Notes: generated from the letters alone by a model not told the origin. Numbered from the stretch's first letter, positions 1-11,081 are shown. The stretch is DNA of 64,000 nt from CADEFQ01 sp050249415 (GCA_050249415.1 JBFWQO010000004.1:62001-126000); one strand, 5' to 3'. A program made the numbers and translations.

Positions 1-2215
<2,215 letters not shown>

Positions 2216-2222
2216 GCGCCGC

Positions 2223-3572
2223 ATGAGCCGCCTGATCGAGATGCGCGTGCCCGATATGGGCGACTTCAAGGACGTCGCCGTCATCGACGTGCTGGTCAAG
2301 CCGGGCGACAAGGTCGAACCGGACACGGCGCTCGTCACGCTCGAGACCGAAAAGGCGACGATGGACGTGCCCGCGACTGCGGCGGGCGTCGTCGAGACCG
2401 TGCATGCAACGAAGGGCGGCACGATCAATCCGGGTGACCTCGTCGTGACGGTGCGCGCCGGCGACGTTGCCGCGGCGCCTGCGGCCGCGCCAGCGCCTGC
2501 GGCCGCGTCATTGGCCGATGCCGGGGCGCCTCCCGTGCAGCCGCCAGCCGCCACGCCGGCAACCGCTACACCAGCACCCGCTACGCCGGCACCCGTCGCG
2601 CCGCGCCCGTCGGCACCGGCCGCCCCCGAGGCGCTTACACCGCTGCCGATCGACGAGGCGGGCTTCTCACGCGCCTATGCGAGCCCCTCGGTGCGCAAGC
2701 TCGCGCGCGAACTCGGCGTGGATCCGGGTCGCGTGCGTGGCAGCGGGCAGAAGGGCCGGATTACCGCGGCGGACGTCAAGGCGTTCGTGAAGCTGGCGCT
2801 GACGGGCGGCGCCGCGGCGGCGGGCGCGGCGCTACCGGCCGTGCCGGTGGTCGACTTCACGGCATTCGGCGCCGTCGAAGTGAAGCCGCTCGGCCGCATC
2901 CAGAAAATCTCGAGCGCGCGCCTGCACGCGTCGTGGGTGAACCTGCCGCACGTCACGCAGTTCGACGAAGCCGACATCACGGCACTCGAGGCGACCCGGG
3001 AGAAACTGAAGGCGAAAGCCGCGAAATCGGGCGTGAAGCTGACTCCGCTCGCCTTCATCGTGCGCGCCTGCGTGCGCGCGCTGCAGCAGTTCCCGCAGTT
3101 CAACGCATCGCTCGACGAGTCGCGGCAGAACCTCGTCTACAAGAAGTACATCCACGTCGGCTTCGCCGCCGACACGCCGAACGGGCTCCTCGTGCCGGTC
3201 GTCCGCGACGCCGACCGCAAGGACATCTACGAGATCGCGCGCGCGCTCGCCGACCTCGCGGCGAAGGCGCGAGACGGCAAATTGCCCGCCGCCGACATGC
3301 AGGGCGGCAGCTTCACGATATCGAGCCTCGGCGGCATCGGCGGTACCGCGTTCACGCCGATCATCAATGCGCCGGAAGCGGCGATCCTCGGCGTGTCGCG
3401 CGCGGCGATGAAGCCGGTGTGGCAGGACGGCGCCTTCGTGCCGCGGCTCATGCTGCCGTTGTCGCTGTCGTATGACCATCGCGTGATCGACGGCGCCGTG
3501 GCCGCGCGCTTCACGACGCATCTTGCAGCCCGGCTCGCCGATCCACAGGCGCTGCTCGAGGCCGTCCCGTGA
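2223..3572 (+). CDS. aceF: Dihydrolipoamide acetyltransferase (PDH E2)
   Basis: E2 core of pyruvate dehydrogenase, transferring acetyl from lipoamide to CoA. The order visible is one lipoyl domain (about residues 1-78, lipoyl lysine K44 in ETEKATMDVP), a long Ala/Pro hinge, a peripheral subunit-binding domain (ASPSVRKLARELG to KGRITAADV) and the catalytic domain ending in the SYDHRVIDGA active-site motif. At 449 residues it has a single lipoyl domain, fewer than the three of E. coli AceF. The start ATG follows the aceE stop by 7 nt, and the end overlaps the lpd start by 4 nt (GTGA). Confidence 0.96.
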   Translation: MSRLIEMRVPDMGDFKDVAVIDVLVKPGDKVEPDTALVTLETEKATMDVPATAAGVVETVHATKGGTINPGDLVVTVRAGDVAAAPAAAPAPAAASLADAGAPPVQPPAATPATATPAPATPAPVAPRPSAPAAPEALTPLPIDEAGFSRAYASPSVRKLARELGVDPGRVRGSGQKGRITAADVKAFVKLALTGGAAAAGAALPAVPVVDFTAFGAVEVKPLGRIQKISSARLHASWVNLPHVTQFDEADITALEATREKLKAKAAKSGVKLTPLAFIVRACVRALQQFPQFNASLDESRQNLVYKKYIHVGFAADTPNGLLVPVVRDADRKDIYEIARALADLAAKARDGKLPAADMQGGSFTISSLGGIGGTAFTPIINAPEAAILGVSRAAMKPVWQDGAFVPRLMLPLSLSYDHRVIDGAVAARFTTHLAARLADPQALLEAVP

Positions 3573-5401
3573 CGATAAGAGACGTCCTCGTTCCCGACCT
3601 CGGGGGCAACAGGGATGTGCCGGTCATCGACCTCCTCGTGGCGGCGGGTGATCGCATCGAGATCGACACGCCGCTGATCACGCTCGAGACGGACAAGGCG
3701 ACGATGGACGTCCCGAGCCCGCTCGCGGGCACGCTGGTCGAGCTGACGGTGCGCAAGGACGATCGCGTCTCGGCCGGGTCCGTCATCGCGCGCGTCGACA
3801 TCGGCGCCGCGGCCGAACCCGCGAAGCCTGCGTCCGGCGGGCGCCGCGCGACCGACCCGGGCGGGTCATCGCCGGCGCCTGCCCCGTCGCCCGGCGCGAG
3901 CGACGAAGAATCGCTGCGCACGAAGGTGCTGCTGCAGCTCTCGGGGCTGCCGGAGGACCTGCCGGTCGATCGCACGACGCAGCTGCTGGTGCTCGGCGCG
4001 GGGCCGGGTGGATATACCGCAGCTTATCGCGCCGCCGATCTCGGCCTCGGCGTCACCCTGGTCGAACGCTGGCCCGTGCTCGGCGGCGTCTGCCTCAATG
4101 CCGGCTGTATTCCGTCGAAAGCGCTGCTGCACGCGGCGAAGGTGATCGAGGACGCGGCGGACATGGCGGCGCACGGCATCGAGTTCGGGCGACCGCGCAT
4201 CGACCTCGCGAAGTTGCGCGCGTGGAAACACGGCGTCGTCAAGCGGCTGACCAACGGGCTGAACGTGCTCGCGAAGCAGCGCAAGGTCGATGTCGTGCGC
4301 GGCACCGGCCACTTCGTCCACCCGCACGTGCTCGAAGTGACGCGCGAGGACGGTTCACGGGAACGGATCCGGTTCGAGCAATGCATCGTGGCGGCGGGTT
4401 CCGAGCCGATGTCGCTGCCGTTCGTGCCGGCCGACCCCCGCATCATGGATTCGACCGGCGCGCTCGAGCTCGCCGACATCCCGCCACGGCTCCTCGTGGT
4501 CGGCGGCGGCATCATCGGGCTCGAAATGGCGTGCGTGTACGCGGCGCTCGGGTCGAAGGTGAGTGTGGTCGAACTGACCGCGCAACTGATGCCGGGCGCC
4601 GACCCGGATCTCGTGCGACCGCTCGAGAAGCGCCTGCGCGCGAGCTACGAGCGCATCCTGACCGGAGCGAAGGTGGTCGGGATGACAGCGGAGGCGGGCG
4701 GCATCCGCGTGAGGTTCGAGGGCGCGGATGCGCGCGGCGAGGGTGCGGATGCGCGCGGCGAGGAGCTCTACGACCGTGTGCTGATCGCCGTGGGACGCGT
4801 GCCGAACGGCACGCGGATCGGCGCCGACGCCGCGGGCCTCGCCGTGAGCGACCGTGGCCATGTCGCGGTCGATCGGCAGATGCGCACCAATGTGCCGCAC
4901 ATCTTCGCGATCGGCGACATCGTCGGCCAGCCTATGCTCGCGCACAAGGCGACACACGAAGCCAAGGTCGCGGCTGAAGTCGCGGCCGGCCACAAGAGCG
5001 CGTTCGATGCGCGCGTCATTCCCTCGGTGGCCTACACCGACCCGGAAGTCGCATGGGTCGGCCTGACCGAAATCGACGCGAAGGCGCGCGGCATCCCCGT
5101 GAAGAAGGGCAGTTTTCCGTGGATCGCGAGCGGCCGCGCGCTGTCGATGGCGCGCGAGGAAGGATTCACCAAGTTGCTGTTCGACCCCGACTCGCGCCGG
5201 CTGCTCGGCGCCGGCATCGTCGGGCCGAACGCCGGCGAGCTCATCGCGGAAGCGGCGCTCGCCATCGAGATGGGCGCCGATGCCGCGGACATCGCCCTCA
5301 CCATCCATCCGCACCCCACGCTGTCGGAGACGGTGGCGCTCTCGGCCGAAGCGTTCGAGGGGACGCTGACCGACCTCTATATTCCGCGCAAGTCGCAGTA
5401 G
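3569..5401 (+). CDS. lpd: Dihydrolipoamide dehydrogenase (E3) with N-terminal lipoyl domain
   Basis: FAD flavoprotein that reoxidises lipoamide with NAD+. The first ~80 residues are a lipoyl domain (K43 in ETDKATMDVP), then a Pro/Ala/Ser linker, then a complete E3: FAD-binding LGAGPGGYTAAY, redox disulfide GGVCLNAGCIPSKALL, NAD-binding VVGGGIIGLE, and the C-terminal HPHPTLSE active-site histidine. Its 610 residues exceed the ~475 of plain Lpd because of the lipoyl fusion, an arrangement known for P64K-type E3. GTG start overlaps the aceF stop. A 7-residue tandem duplication (GADARGE twice) sits in the NAD domain. The 3' end overlaps convergent nth by 25 bp. Confidence 0.95.
   Translation: MTIRDVLVPDLGGNRDVPVIDLLVAAGDRIEIDTPLITLETDKATMDVPSPLAGTLVELTVRKDDRVSAGSVIARVDIGAAAEPAKPASGGRRATDPGGSSPAPAPSPGASDEESLRTKVLLQLSGLPEDLPVDRTTQLLVLGAGPGGYTAAYRAADLGLGVTLVERWPVLGGVCLNAGCIPSKALLHAAKVIEDAADMAAHGIEFGRPRIDLAKLRAWKHGVVKRLTNGLNVLAKQRKVDVVRGTGHFVHPHVLEVTREDGSRERIRFEQCIVAAGSEPMSLPFVPADPRIMDSTGALELADIPPRLLVVGGGIIGLEMACVYAALGSKVSVVELTAQLMPGADPDLVRPLEKRLRASYERILTGAKVVGMTAEAGGIRVRFEGADARGEGADARGEELYDRVLIAVGRVPNGTRIGADAAGLAVSDRGHVAVDRQMRTNVPHIFAIGDIVGQPMLAHKATHEAKVAAEVAAGHKSAFDARVIPSVAYTDPEVAWVGLTEIDAKARGIPVKKGSFPWIASGRALSMAREEGFTKLLFDPDSRRLLGAGIVGPNAGELIAEAALAIEMGADAADIALTIHPHPTLSETVALSAEAFEGTLTDLYIPRKSQ
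4721..4762 (+). repeat. 21-nt tandem duplication inside lpd
   Basis: Two adjacent 21-nt units (4721-4741 and 4742-4762) differ at one base and encode GADARGE twice. The duplication keeps the frame and lies in a surface-type segment before ELYDRVLIAVGR. Confidence 0.85.
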
Positions 5402-6003
5402 CGCCGGATCACGCAGTGCGCGCAGTCGGGCTTGCGCGCCGTGCATACATGGCGGCCGTGCAGGATCAGCCAGTGGTGCGCGTCGCGGCGGAACTCCTCC
5501 GGAGTCGTCGCCACGAGGATGTCTTCGACTTCCCGCGGCGTCTCGCCGACTGCCAGCCCGGTGCGGTTCGCCACGCGGAAAACATGCGTGTCGACCGCGA
5601 TCGTCGGTGCGCCGAACGCGACGTTCAGGATCACGTTCGCGGTCTTGCGGCCGACACCCGGCAGCGCTTCGAGCGCGGCGCGCTCGCGCGGCACCTCGCC
5701 ACCGTGGTTTTCGAGCAGCAGGCGGCAGGCGCCGATCAGGTGCTTCGCCTTCGCATTGTAGAGGCCGATCGTGCGGATGTAGTCCGACAGCCCGTCGGCG
5801 CCGAGGGCGAGGATCGCGGCGGGCGTGCGCGCCACCGGGAACAACCGGCGCGTCGCCGCATTGACGCTCCGGTCGGTCGCCTGCGCGGACAGCACGACCG
5901 CGACGAGCAGTTCGAAGGGCGAGGCATACTCGAGCTCGGATCGCGGGTGCGGGTTCGCGGCACGCAGCCGCTCGAAGATCGTGCGACGTCGCCGCGGCGT
6001 CAT
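5377..6003 (-). CDS. nth: Endonuclease III
   Basis: DNA glycosylase/AP lyase for oxidised pyrimidines in base excision repair. It has 208 residues (E. coli 211) starting at MTPRRRRTIFERL. It carries the helix-hairpin-helix and catalytic lysine in LPGVGRKTANVILN, the catalytic aspartate in AVDTHVFRV, and the C-terminal [4Fe-4S] ligands with spacing C-x6-C-x2-C-x5-C (CTARKPDCAHCVIRRYC). The open frame extends further upstream, but that extension is a shadow of rnfB. Lies 29 nt downstream of rnfB in the metG-rnfB-nth run. Convergent overlap with lpd. Confidence 0.95.
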   Translation of the reverse strand: MTPRRRRTIFERLRAANPHPRSELEYASPFELLVAVVLSAQATDRSVNAATRRLFPVARTPAAILALGADGLSDYIRTIGLYNAKAKHLIGACRLLLENHGGEVPRERAALEALPGVGRKTANVILNVAFGAPTIAVDTHVFRVANRTGLAVGETPREVEDILVATTPEEFRRDAHHWLILHGRHVCTARKPDCAHCVIRRYCDLRGI

Positions 6004-6032
6004 CGGCTCGTAGCGCTTCGCCGGCACCTGCG

Positions 6033-6560
6033 TCAACCGGCGATCCCCTTGCGGGCCGACAGCAGGGCCGCACGCGCCGCGCCGCGACGCTCGATGCGCG
6101 CATTGCGCGCGCCGTAGCGCCGGCGGTTGTCTTCTGCGGCCGGCGGGTCGGGAGAGTACGCCGGCCGGGGTTGCATCGATATGCAGTCGACGGGGCACGG
6201 CGCGACACACAGCTCGCAGCCCGTACAGAGCGCGGCGATCACCGTGTGCATCTGCCTGCCTGCGCCGACGATCGCATCGACCGGGCAAGGCGGCAGGCAT
6301 TTCGCGCAGCCGATGCAGCGGGACTCGTCGATCACCGCGACGCGCTCCGGCTGCGGGGCGCCGTGGGCGGGATCGAGCGGCAGTGCCGGCCGATCGAGCA
6401 GCTGCGCGAGCGCGGCTATCGTGCGCGCGCCGCCGGGCGGGCACTGGTTGATGTCGGCCGCACGCGCCACGATGGCCTCCGCATAGGGCAGGCAGCCGTC
6501 ATGACCGCAGCGTGTGCACTGGGTCTGGGGCAGCAGTGCGTCGATGGCGGCGGCGTTCAC
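6033..6560 (-). CDS. rnfB: RnfB/RsxB-type iron-sulfur electron transfer protein, short form
   Basis: A 175-residue ferredoxin-like protein. An N-terminal Fe4-type cluster site (CTRCGHDGCLPYAEAI with a later NQCPPGG) is followed by two [4Fe-4S] ferredoxin motifs (CIGCAKCLPPCPVDAI and CTGCELCVAPCPVDCI). It lacks the hydrophobic N-terminal anchor of E. coli RsxB, so it may be soluble or partner another complex. No rnfACDGE genes are in the window. GTG start overlaps the metG stop (acGTGA). Stand-alone rnfB between metG and nth is a familiar gammaproteobacterial order. The electron acceptor cannot be read from the sequence. Confidence 0.88.
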   Translation of the reverse strand: MNAAAIDALLPQTQCTRCGHDGCLPYAEAIVARAADINQCPPGGARTIAALAQLLDRPALPLDPAHGAPQPERVAVIDESRCIGCAKCLPPCPVDAIVGAGRQMHTVIAALCTGCELCVAPCPVDCISMQPRPAYSPDPPAAEDNRRRYGARNARIERRGAARAALLSARKGIAG

Positions 6561-8596
6561 GTCACTTTCATGCCGGCTACGGCGCCGCTGTCGGGCGACA
6601 GCAGGTAGAGGCCCTGCGAATCGTCCTCGCCGCTCGCGCAGAGCACCATGCCTGCCGAAGTGCCGAAGCGCATCTTGCGCGGTGCGAGGTTGGCGACCAT
6701 CAGCACGAGGCGGCCGGTCAGCTGCCCGGGCTCGTACACTGCGCGGATGCCCGAAAAGACGGTCCGGCGTTCGCCGCCGAGATCGAGGTCGAGTCGCAGC
6801 AGCTTGTCGGAACCGTCGACCAGGGCCGCGCCCACGATCTTCGCGACGCGCAGGTCGAGCTTCGCGAAGTCCTTGATGTCGGCGTGCGTCGCTGCCGGCC
6901 GCGCGGGTGCGGTGGCCGGCTTCGCGCGCGCGGCGGCTTCTGTCGCGGGCGCGGCCGGGGGAGCCACGGGCGCATCCGCCGCGAGCATCGCCTCGACCTG
7001 TTTGCGATCGAGCCGGGTCGCGAGCGGACGGAATTCGTTGATGCGCACGCCGAGCAGCGGGGTGGCGACCGCATCCCACCGCTCGAGCGGCACGCCGAGG
7101 AAGCGGCCCGCTTCTGCGGCGATGCGGGGCAGGACGGGTGCGAGCCAGGTCATCAGCACGCGAAAAAGGTTCACGCCCTGTGTCGCGATCGCAAGCGCTT
7201 CGCCGGCGCGCGCGGGATCCTTCGCCAGCGCCCAGGGCTTGTGATGGTCGACATACTGGTTCGCCCGGTCGGCGAGCAACATCACTTCGCGGATCGCCGC
7301 CGCGTAATCGCGCGCATCGAACAGCGCGGCGATACGCCCGCGCGCGCCCGCCAGTTCCTCGTACAGCGCCGGATCGGGGAGCCGGTCGGCGAGCCTGCCG
7401 CCGGCGCGCGCGACGAAGCCCGCGCAGCGGCTCGCGATGTTGACGAGCTTGCCGACGATGTCGGAATTGACGCGCGCGACGAGGTCGTCGAGGTTGAGGT
7501 CGATGTCGTCGAGGTCCGGCCCGAGCTTCGCCGCGAAGTAGTAGCGCAGCGGTTCAGCCGGCAGGTGATCGAGGTAACGGCGCGCGGTGATGAAGGTGCC
7601 GCGCGACTTCGACATCTTCTGGCCGTTGACGGTCAGGAAGCCGTGCACGTAGACCGCCGTCGGCTTGCGATATCCCGAGCCCGCGAGCACGGCCGGCCAG
7701 AAGAGGGTGTGGAAGTAGCTGATGTCCTTGCCGATGAAATGGTAGAGCTCGGCGCGGCTGTCCGGCCGGAGGTACTCGTCGAAATCGCGCCCCGTGCGCC
7801 GGCACAGCGCCGTGAAGCTCGCGAGGTAGCCGATCGGTGCGTCGAACCACACGTAGAAATACTTGCCGGGCTCGCCGGGGATCTCGAAGCCGAAGTACGG
7901 ATGGTCGCGCGAGATGTCCCAGTCCTTGAGGCCCGCGTCGAACCATTCGGCGAGCTTGGCGCGCACGCCCGGCTGCAGCGCGTCGGTCGCGAGCCAGTCG
8001 CGCAGCATCTCCTCGAAGGCGCCGAGGCGGAAGAACAGGTGATCGGACTCGCGCCACACCGGCACGCTGCCGCTCACGGTCGACACCGGGTTCACGAGGT
8101 CGGCGGGTGAATAGGTCGCGCCGCAATTCTCGCAGGAGTCGCCGTACTGGTCCGGGGTCCCGCAGCGCGGGCAGCCGCCCTTGACATAGCGGTCCGGCAG
8201 GAACATCCCCGCGCTCTCGTCATAGGCCTGGCGTACCGGGCGGCGCGTGATGTGGCCCGCGTCCCGCAGGCGTTCATACATCGAATCGACGTGCTCGCGG
8301 TTCTCGGGCGAATGCGTGCTGTGGAACTGGTCGTGATCCACGAGGAAACCGGCGTAGTCGCGCGCATGCTCGGCCGCGACGCGCGCGATCAGCGCCTCGG
8401 GAGTCACGCCCTCGCTCTGCGCGCGGATCATGATCGGCGTGCCGTGCGCGTCCTCGGCGCAGACGTACAGGCAGTCGTGGCCGAGCATTTTCTGCAGCCG
8501 GACCCAGATGTCCGTCTGCACGGCCTCGATGATATGGCCGAGGTGGAGCGGCCCGTTCGCGTAGGGCAGGGCGCTCGTGACGAGGATCTTGCGCAT
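6557..8596 (-). CDS. metG: Methionyl-tRNA synthetase
   Basis: Charges tRNA-Met. Class I signatures are present: HIGH-type GPLHLGHIIEA near the N-terminus and KMSKS in NGQKMSKSRGTF. The zinc knuckle is CPRCGTPDQYGDSCENCG. A C-terminal EMAPII/Arc1p-like tRNA-binding domain (DIKDFAKLDLRVAKIV onward) promotes dimerisation. 679 residues, close to E. coli (677). First gene of the metG-rnfB-nth run. Its stop codon overlaps the rnfB GTG. Confidence 0.97.
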   Translation of the reverse strand: MRKILVTSALPYANGPLHLGHIIEAVQTDIWVRLQKMLGHDCLYVCAEDAHGTPIMIRAQSEGVTPEALIARVAAEHARDYAGFLVDHDQFHSTHSPENREHVDSMYERLRDAGHITRRPVRQAYDESAGMFLPDRYVKGGCPRCGTPDQYGDSCENCGATYSPADLVNPVSTVSGSVPVWRESDHLFFRLGAFEEMLRDWLATDALQPGVRAKLAEWFDAGLKDWDISRDHPYFGFEIPGEPGKYFYVWFDAPIGYLASFTALCRRTGRDFDEYLRPDSRAELYHFIGKDISYFHTLFWPAVLAGSGYRKPTAVYVHGFLTVNGQKMSKSRGTFITARRYLDHLPAEPLRYYFAAKLGPDLDDIDLNLDDLVARVNSDIVGKLVNIASRCAGFVARAGGRLADRLPDPALYEELAGARGRIAALFDARDYAAAIREVMLLADRANQYVDHHKPWALAKDPARAGEALAIATQGVNLFRVLMTWLAPVLPRIAAEAGRFLGVPLERWDAVATPLLGVRINEFRPLATRLDRKQVEAMLAADAPVAPPAAPATEAAARAKPATAPARPAATHADIKDFAKLDLRVAKIVGAALVDGSDKLLRLDLDLGGERRTVFSGIRAVYEPGQLTGRLVLMVANLAPRKMRFGTSAGMVLCASGEDDSQGLYLLSPDSGAVAGMKVT

Positions 8597-8612
8597 GGGT
8601 GAAGCGTACTAG

Positions 8613-8752
8613 GAATGGCGAACGGCGAGTAGCGAACGGCGATCGGCGAGCAGCCAGAAGCGCCGTGGATATCGTCATGCGCCTCGCAGTGCCGGCCGCA
8701 CGCTGCCCGCGAAACGCTTCTGGCCGATCGCTGTTCGCTGATCGCCGTTCGC
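8613..8752. repeat. Intergenic GAACGGCGA-type repeat with inverted arms
   Basis: The space between metG and the pilT stop contains degenerate short units (GCGAACGGCGA and variants) on the left and their complements (GATCGCCGTTCGC) on the right. 8632-8661 and 8716-8752 form an imperfect inverted pair around a ~54-nt loop. It looks like an intergenic extragenic-repeat element; no coding potential is evident. Confidence 0.55.
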
Positions 8753-8753
8753 A

Positions 8754-8796
8754 GACCAGGCTTAGCCGCGCGCAGGGCGCGCGGCTAAGCCTGGTC
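8754..8796 (-). terminator. Perfect 20-bp stem-loop at the end of pilT
   Basis: 8754-8773 and 8777-8796 are perfectly complementary over 20 bp with a 3-nt loop. The arm nearer the gene includes the last codons and stop of pilT (8785-8787). There is no T-run after it on the minus strand, so it may be a transcript-end stabiliser or a Rho-assisted terminator rather than a classic intrinsic one. Confidence 0.6.
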
Positions 8797-9846
8797 CTTC
8801 ACCGGCTCGAACTTCGCCTTGTTGATGCCCTTCTTGTAGGCTTCCTTGCCGGTGATCTGCCGCTCGCGCAGCAGCTGCTCGATCGCGCTGTCCATCGTGC
8901 GCATGCCGGCCTGGGCGCCGGACTGCATCACGGTTTCGAGCTGGTCGAGCTTGCCCTGGCGGATCAGGTTCGAGACGGCCGACGTGTTGACCAGGACCTC
9001 GAGCGCCGCGACGCGACCGTTCCTGTCGGCACGCTGCAGCAGCTGCTGCGAGATCACGCCCCGTAGCGACGTCGAGAGCATCGTGCGCACGTGCGACTGC
9101 TTGTCGGACGGGAACGCGTTCACCATGCGATCGACGGTCGGCGCGGCGCCGTTCGTGTGCAGCGTGCCCATCACGAGGATGCCCATTTCGGCGGCCGTGA
9201 CGGCGATGCTCATCGTCTCGAGGTCACGCAACTCGCCGACCAGGATCACGTCCGGGTCCTCGCGCAGGGCGGAGTGCAGCGCGGAGGCGAAGCTCGCCGC
9301 GTGCGCGCCGATCTCGCGCTGGCTCACGAGGCAGTTCTTGCGTTCGTGCACGAACTCGATCGGGTCTTCCACCGTGAGGATGTGACCCTTCTCGCGGCGG
9401 TTGATGTCGTCGATCATCGCGGCGAGCGTCGTGGATTTGCCGGAACCGGTCTTGCCGGTGACGAGGATGAGTCCGTTGTTCGCGCGGCACAACTGCCGCA
9501 CCGCCATGGGCAGGTTCAGCTCATCGAGCGTCAGCGCCTTGGAAGGGATGGCGCGGAACACGGCGCCCATGCCGTTCAGGTGGCGCAGCACATTGACGCG
9601 GAAGCGGCCGCGGCCCGGCAGCGTATAGGCGAAATCGGCGCCGTCGTGCGATTCGAACCGGTCGACGGCCTTGCGCGGCATGATTTCGTACAGGATTTCC
9701 TTGACAGCCGCGGCGTCGAGGCGCTCCGGCCGCAGCGGCGACAGGTCGCCGAACAGGCGGATGCGCGGCGGGTCGCCGGCGAGGAAGTGCAGGTCGGAGC
9801 CCTTGCGGTCGAGGATCTCCCCGAGGAATTCGTCGATGCGCGGCAT
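8785..9846 (-). CDS. pilT: PilT-type twitching motility retraction ATPase
   Basis: Hexameric secretion-superfamily ATPase that depolymerises type IV pili at the inner membrane. 353 residues. N-terminal PAS-like part (GSDLHFLAGDPPRIRLFGD), Walker A GKTGSGKSTTLAA, Asp box TVEDPIEFVH, Walker B VILVGELRD, His box GTLHTN, and the NLIRQGKL segment matching the PilT C-terminal AIRNLIRE region. It is 10 nt downstream of a paralogous ATPase gene and shares its strand with the HEAT-kinase gene further upstream, which suggests a common control unit. Confidence 0.9.
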   Translation of the reverse strand: MPRIDEFLGEILDRKGSDLHFLAGDPPRIRLFGDLSPLRPERLDAAAVKEILYEIMPRKAVDRFESHDGADFAYTLPGRGRFRVNVLRHLNGMGAVFRAIPSKALTLDELNLPMAVRQLCRANNGLILVTGKTGSGKSTTLAAMIDDINRREKGHILTVEDPIEFVHERKNCLVSQREIGAHAASFASALHSALREDPDVILVGELRDLETMSIAVTAAEMGILVMGTLHTNGAAPTVDRMVNAFPSDKQSHVRTMLSTSLRGVISQQLLQRADRNGRVAALEVLVNTSAVSNLIRQGKLDQLETVMQSGAQAGMRTMDSAIEQLLRERQITGKEAYKKGINKAKFEPVKDQA

Positions 9847-9856
9847 GCGGAGCGCC

Positions 9857-10966
9857 TCAGCCCGTGCCCGCCGCCGGCGCGGGCGGCTCGAGCTTCGGCA
9901 GCATGCTCGTGTCGGTCACGAATTTCTGGAACAGGCGCTTGTCGCTCGCGTAGTTGTACGCGTCGTCCGGGTCGATTTCCTTGGCGGTCACCGCCGTGAG
10001 CAGCGCCTGGTCGAGCAACTGCATGCCGAGGTCACGCCCGGTCTGCAGCTGGCTCGGCAGCTGGTGCGTCTGGTCGCTCTGGATCAGCTTGGCGATCGCC
10101 TTGGTCATCACCATCACTTCGCAGATCGCCCGGCGGCCGCGATTCTCGGCCCCCTTGACGAGCACCTGCGTGACGACGGCGAGGAGGCTCTGCGCCAGGA
10201 AGCTCTTGGTCTGCTCGCGCTCCTCGACCGGCAGCGCGTCGATCACGCGGTCGATCGTCTTCGTCGCGCTCGTCGTGTGCAGCGTGCCGAGCACGAGGTG
10301 GCCGGTCTCGGCGGCGGTCATCGCCATCGAGATCGTCTCGGCGTCGCGCAACTCGCCGACGAGGATCACGTCGGGATCCTCGCGCATCGCCGCGCGCACG
10401 CCCTCGGCGAAGGTCGGAATGTGTGTGCCGAGCTCGCGCTGGATGACCTGGCTCTGCTTGCTCCGGTGCACGAACTCGATCGGATCCTCGAGGCTCACGA
10501 TGTTGAGCTTGCGGGACGTGTTGAGGAGGTCGATCATCGCGGCGAGCGTCGTCGACTTGCCGGTGCCGGTCGAACCGGTCACGAGGATCATGCCCTGGTG
10601 GTAGTCGCAGAGCTTCCTGACGATCGGCGGCAGCGCGAGCTTGTCGATCGTCGGGATGTCGGTCGGGATCGCGCGAAACGCCGCGCCGATGCCCGTGTCC
10701 TTGCGATAGACATTGACGCGAAAGCGCCCGCCTTCGCCGGACACATAGGAAAAGTCGAGGTCGTGGCCCTGCGCGAAGTGTTCGGCCTGTGACTTCGTCA
10801 GGATCTCGGTGACATAGCCTTCGAGCTCGCTGTCACGCAGCTCGCGGAATTTGATCGGCATCAGGTCGCCGTTCATGCGCAGCATCGGCGGCACGCCCAC
10901 GGCGAGGTGCAGGTCCGAACAGCCCTGCTGCATGCCGAGTTTCAGGAAGGCGTCGATGCGCGCCAC
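9857..10966 (-). CDS. PilT/PilU-family retraction ATPase
   Basis: Second PilT-family ATPase, 369 residues, GTG start preceded by a GGAG box (agaggagacctcGTG). It carries Walker A GSTGTGKSTTLAA, Asp box LEDPIEFVH, Walker B VILVGELRD and the LHTTSA box. The IPTIDKLALP segment and the tail EIDPDDAYNYASDKRLFQKF resemble PilU more than PilT, but assignment between the paralogues is uncertain. A Pro/Ala-rich tail ends the protein. Probably works with the downstream PilT as a paired retraction motor. Confidence 0.85.
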   Translation of the reverse strand: MARIDAFLKLGMQQGCSDLHLAVGVPPMLRMNGDLMPIKFRELRDSELEGYVTEILTKSQAEHFAQGHDLDFSYVSGEGGRFRVNVYRKDTGIGAAFRAIPTDIPTIDKLALPPIVRKLCDYHQGMILVTGSTGTGKSTTLAAMIDLLNTSRKLNIVSLEDPIEFVHRSKQSQVIQRELGTHIPTFAEGVRAAMREDPDVILVGELRDAETISMAMTAAETGHLVLGTLHTTSATKTIDRVIDALPVEEREQTKSFLAQSLLAVVTQVLVKGAENRGRRAICEVMVMTKAIAKLIQSDQTHQLPSQLQTGRDLGMQLLDQALLTAVTAKEIDPDDAYNYASDKRLFQKFVTDTSMLPKLEPPAPAAGTG

Positions 10967-11006
10967 GAGGTCTCCTCTACCGCCGGCGGGTCTTGCCGGC
11001 GCGGTC

Positions 11007-11035
11007 TGAATAGCCCAGAAATGCTGTCAGATCAA
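11007..11035 (-). promoter_or_regulatory. Candidate sigma-70 promoter for the pilT-family pair
   Basis: On the minus strand TTGATC (11035-11030) and TATTCA (11012-11007) are separated by 17 bp, in the gap between the kinase stop and the first ATPase. A GCCGGC...GCCGGC hairpin lies in the presumed leader. Confidence 0.4.
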
Positions 11036-11058
11036 CGGGTAACGCGGAAAACTTTGAC

Positions 11059-11081
11059 CGACTGCACGAAGTGTACAGTCG
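11059..11081 (-). terminator. Stem-loop directly after the kinase stop
   Basis: CGACTGCAC and GTGTACAGTCG pair around a GAA loop with a two-base bulge, immediately downstream of the kinase stop (11082-11084). A short T4 tract follows about 8 nt later on the minus strand. It is a weak terminator candidate. Confidence 0.35.
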
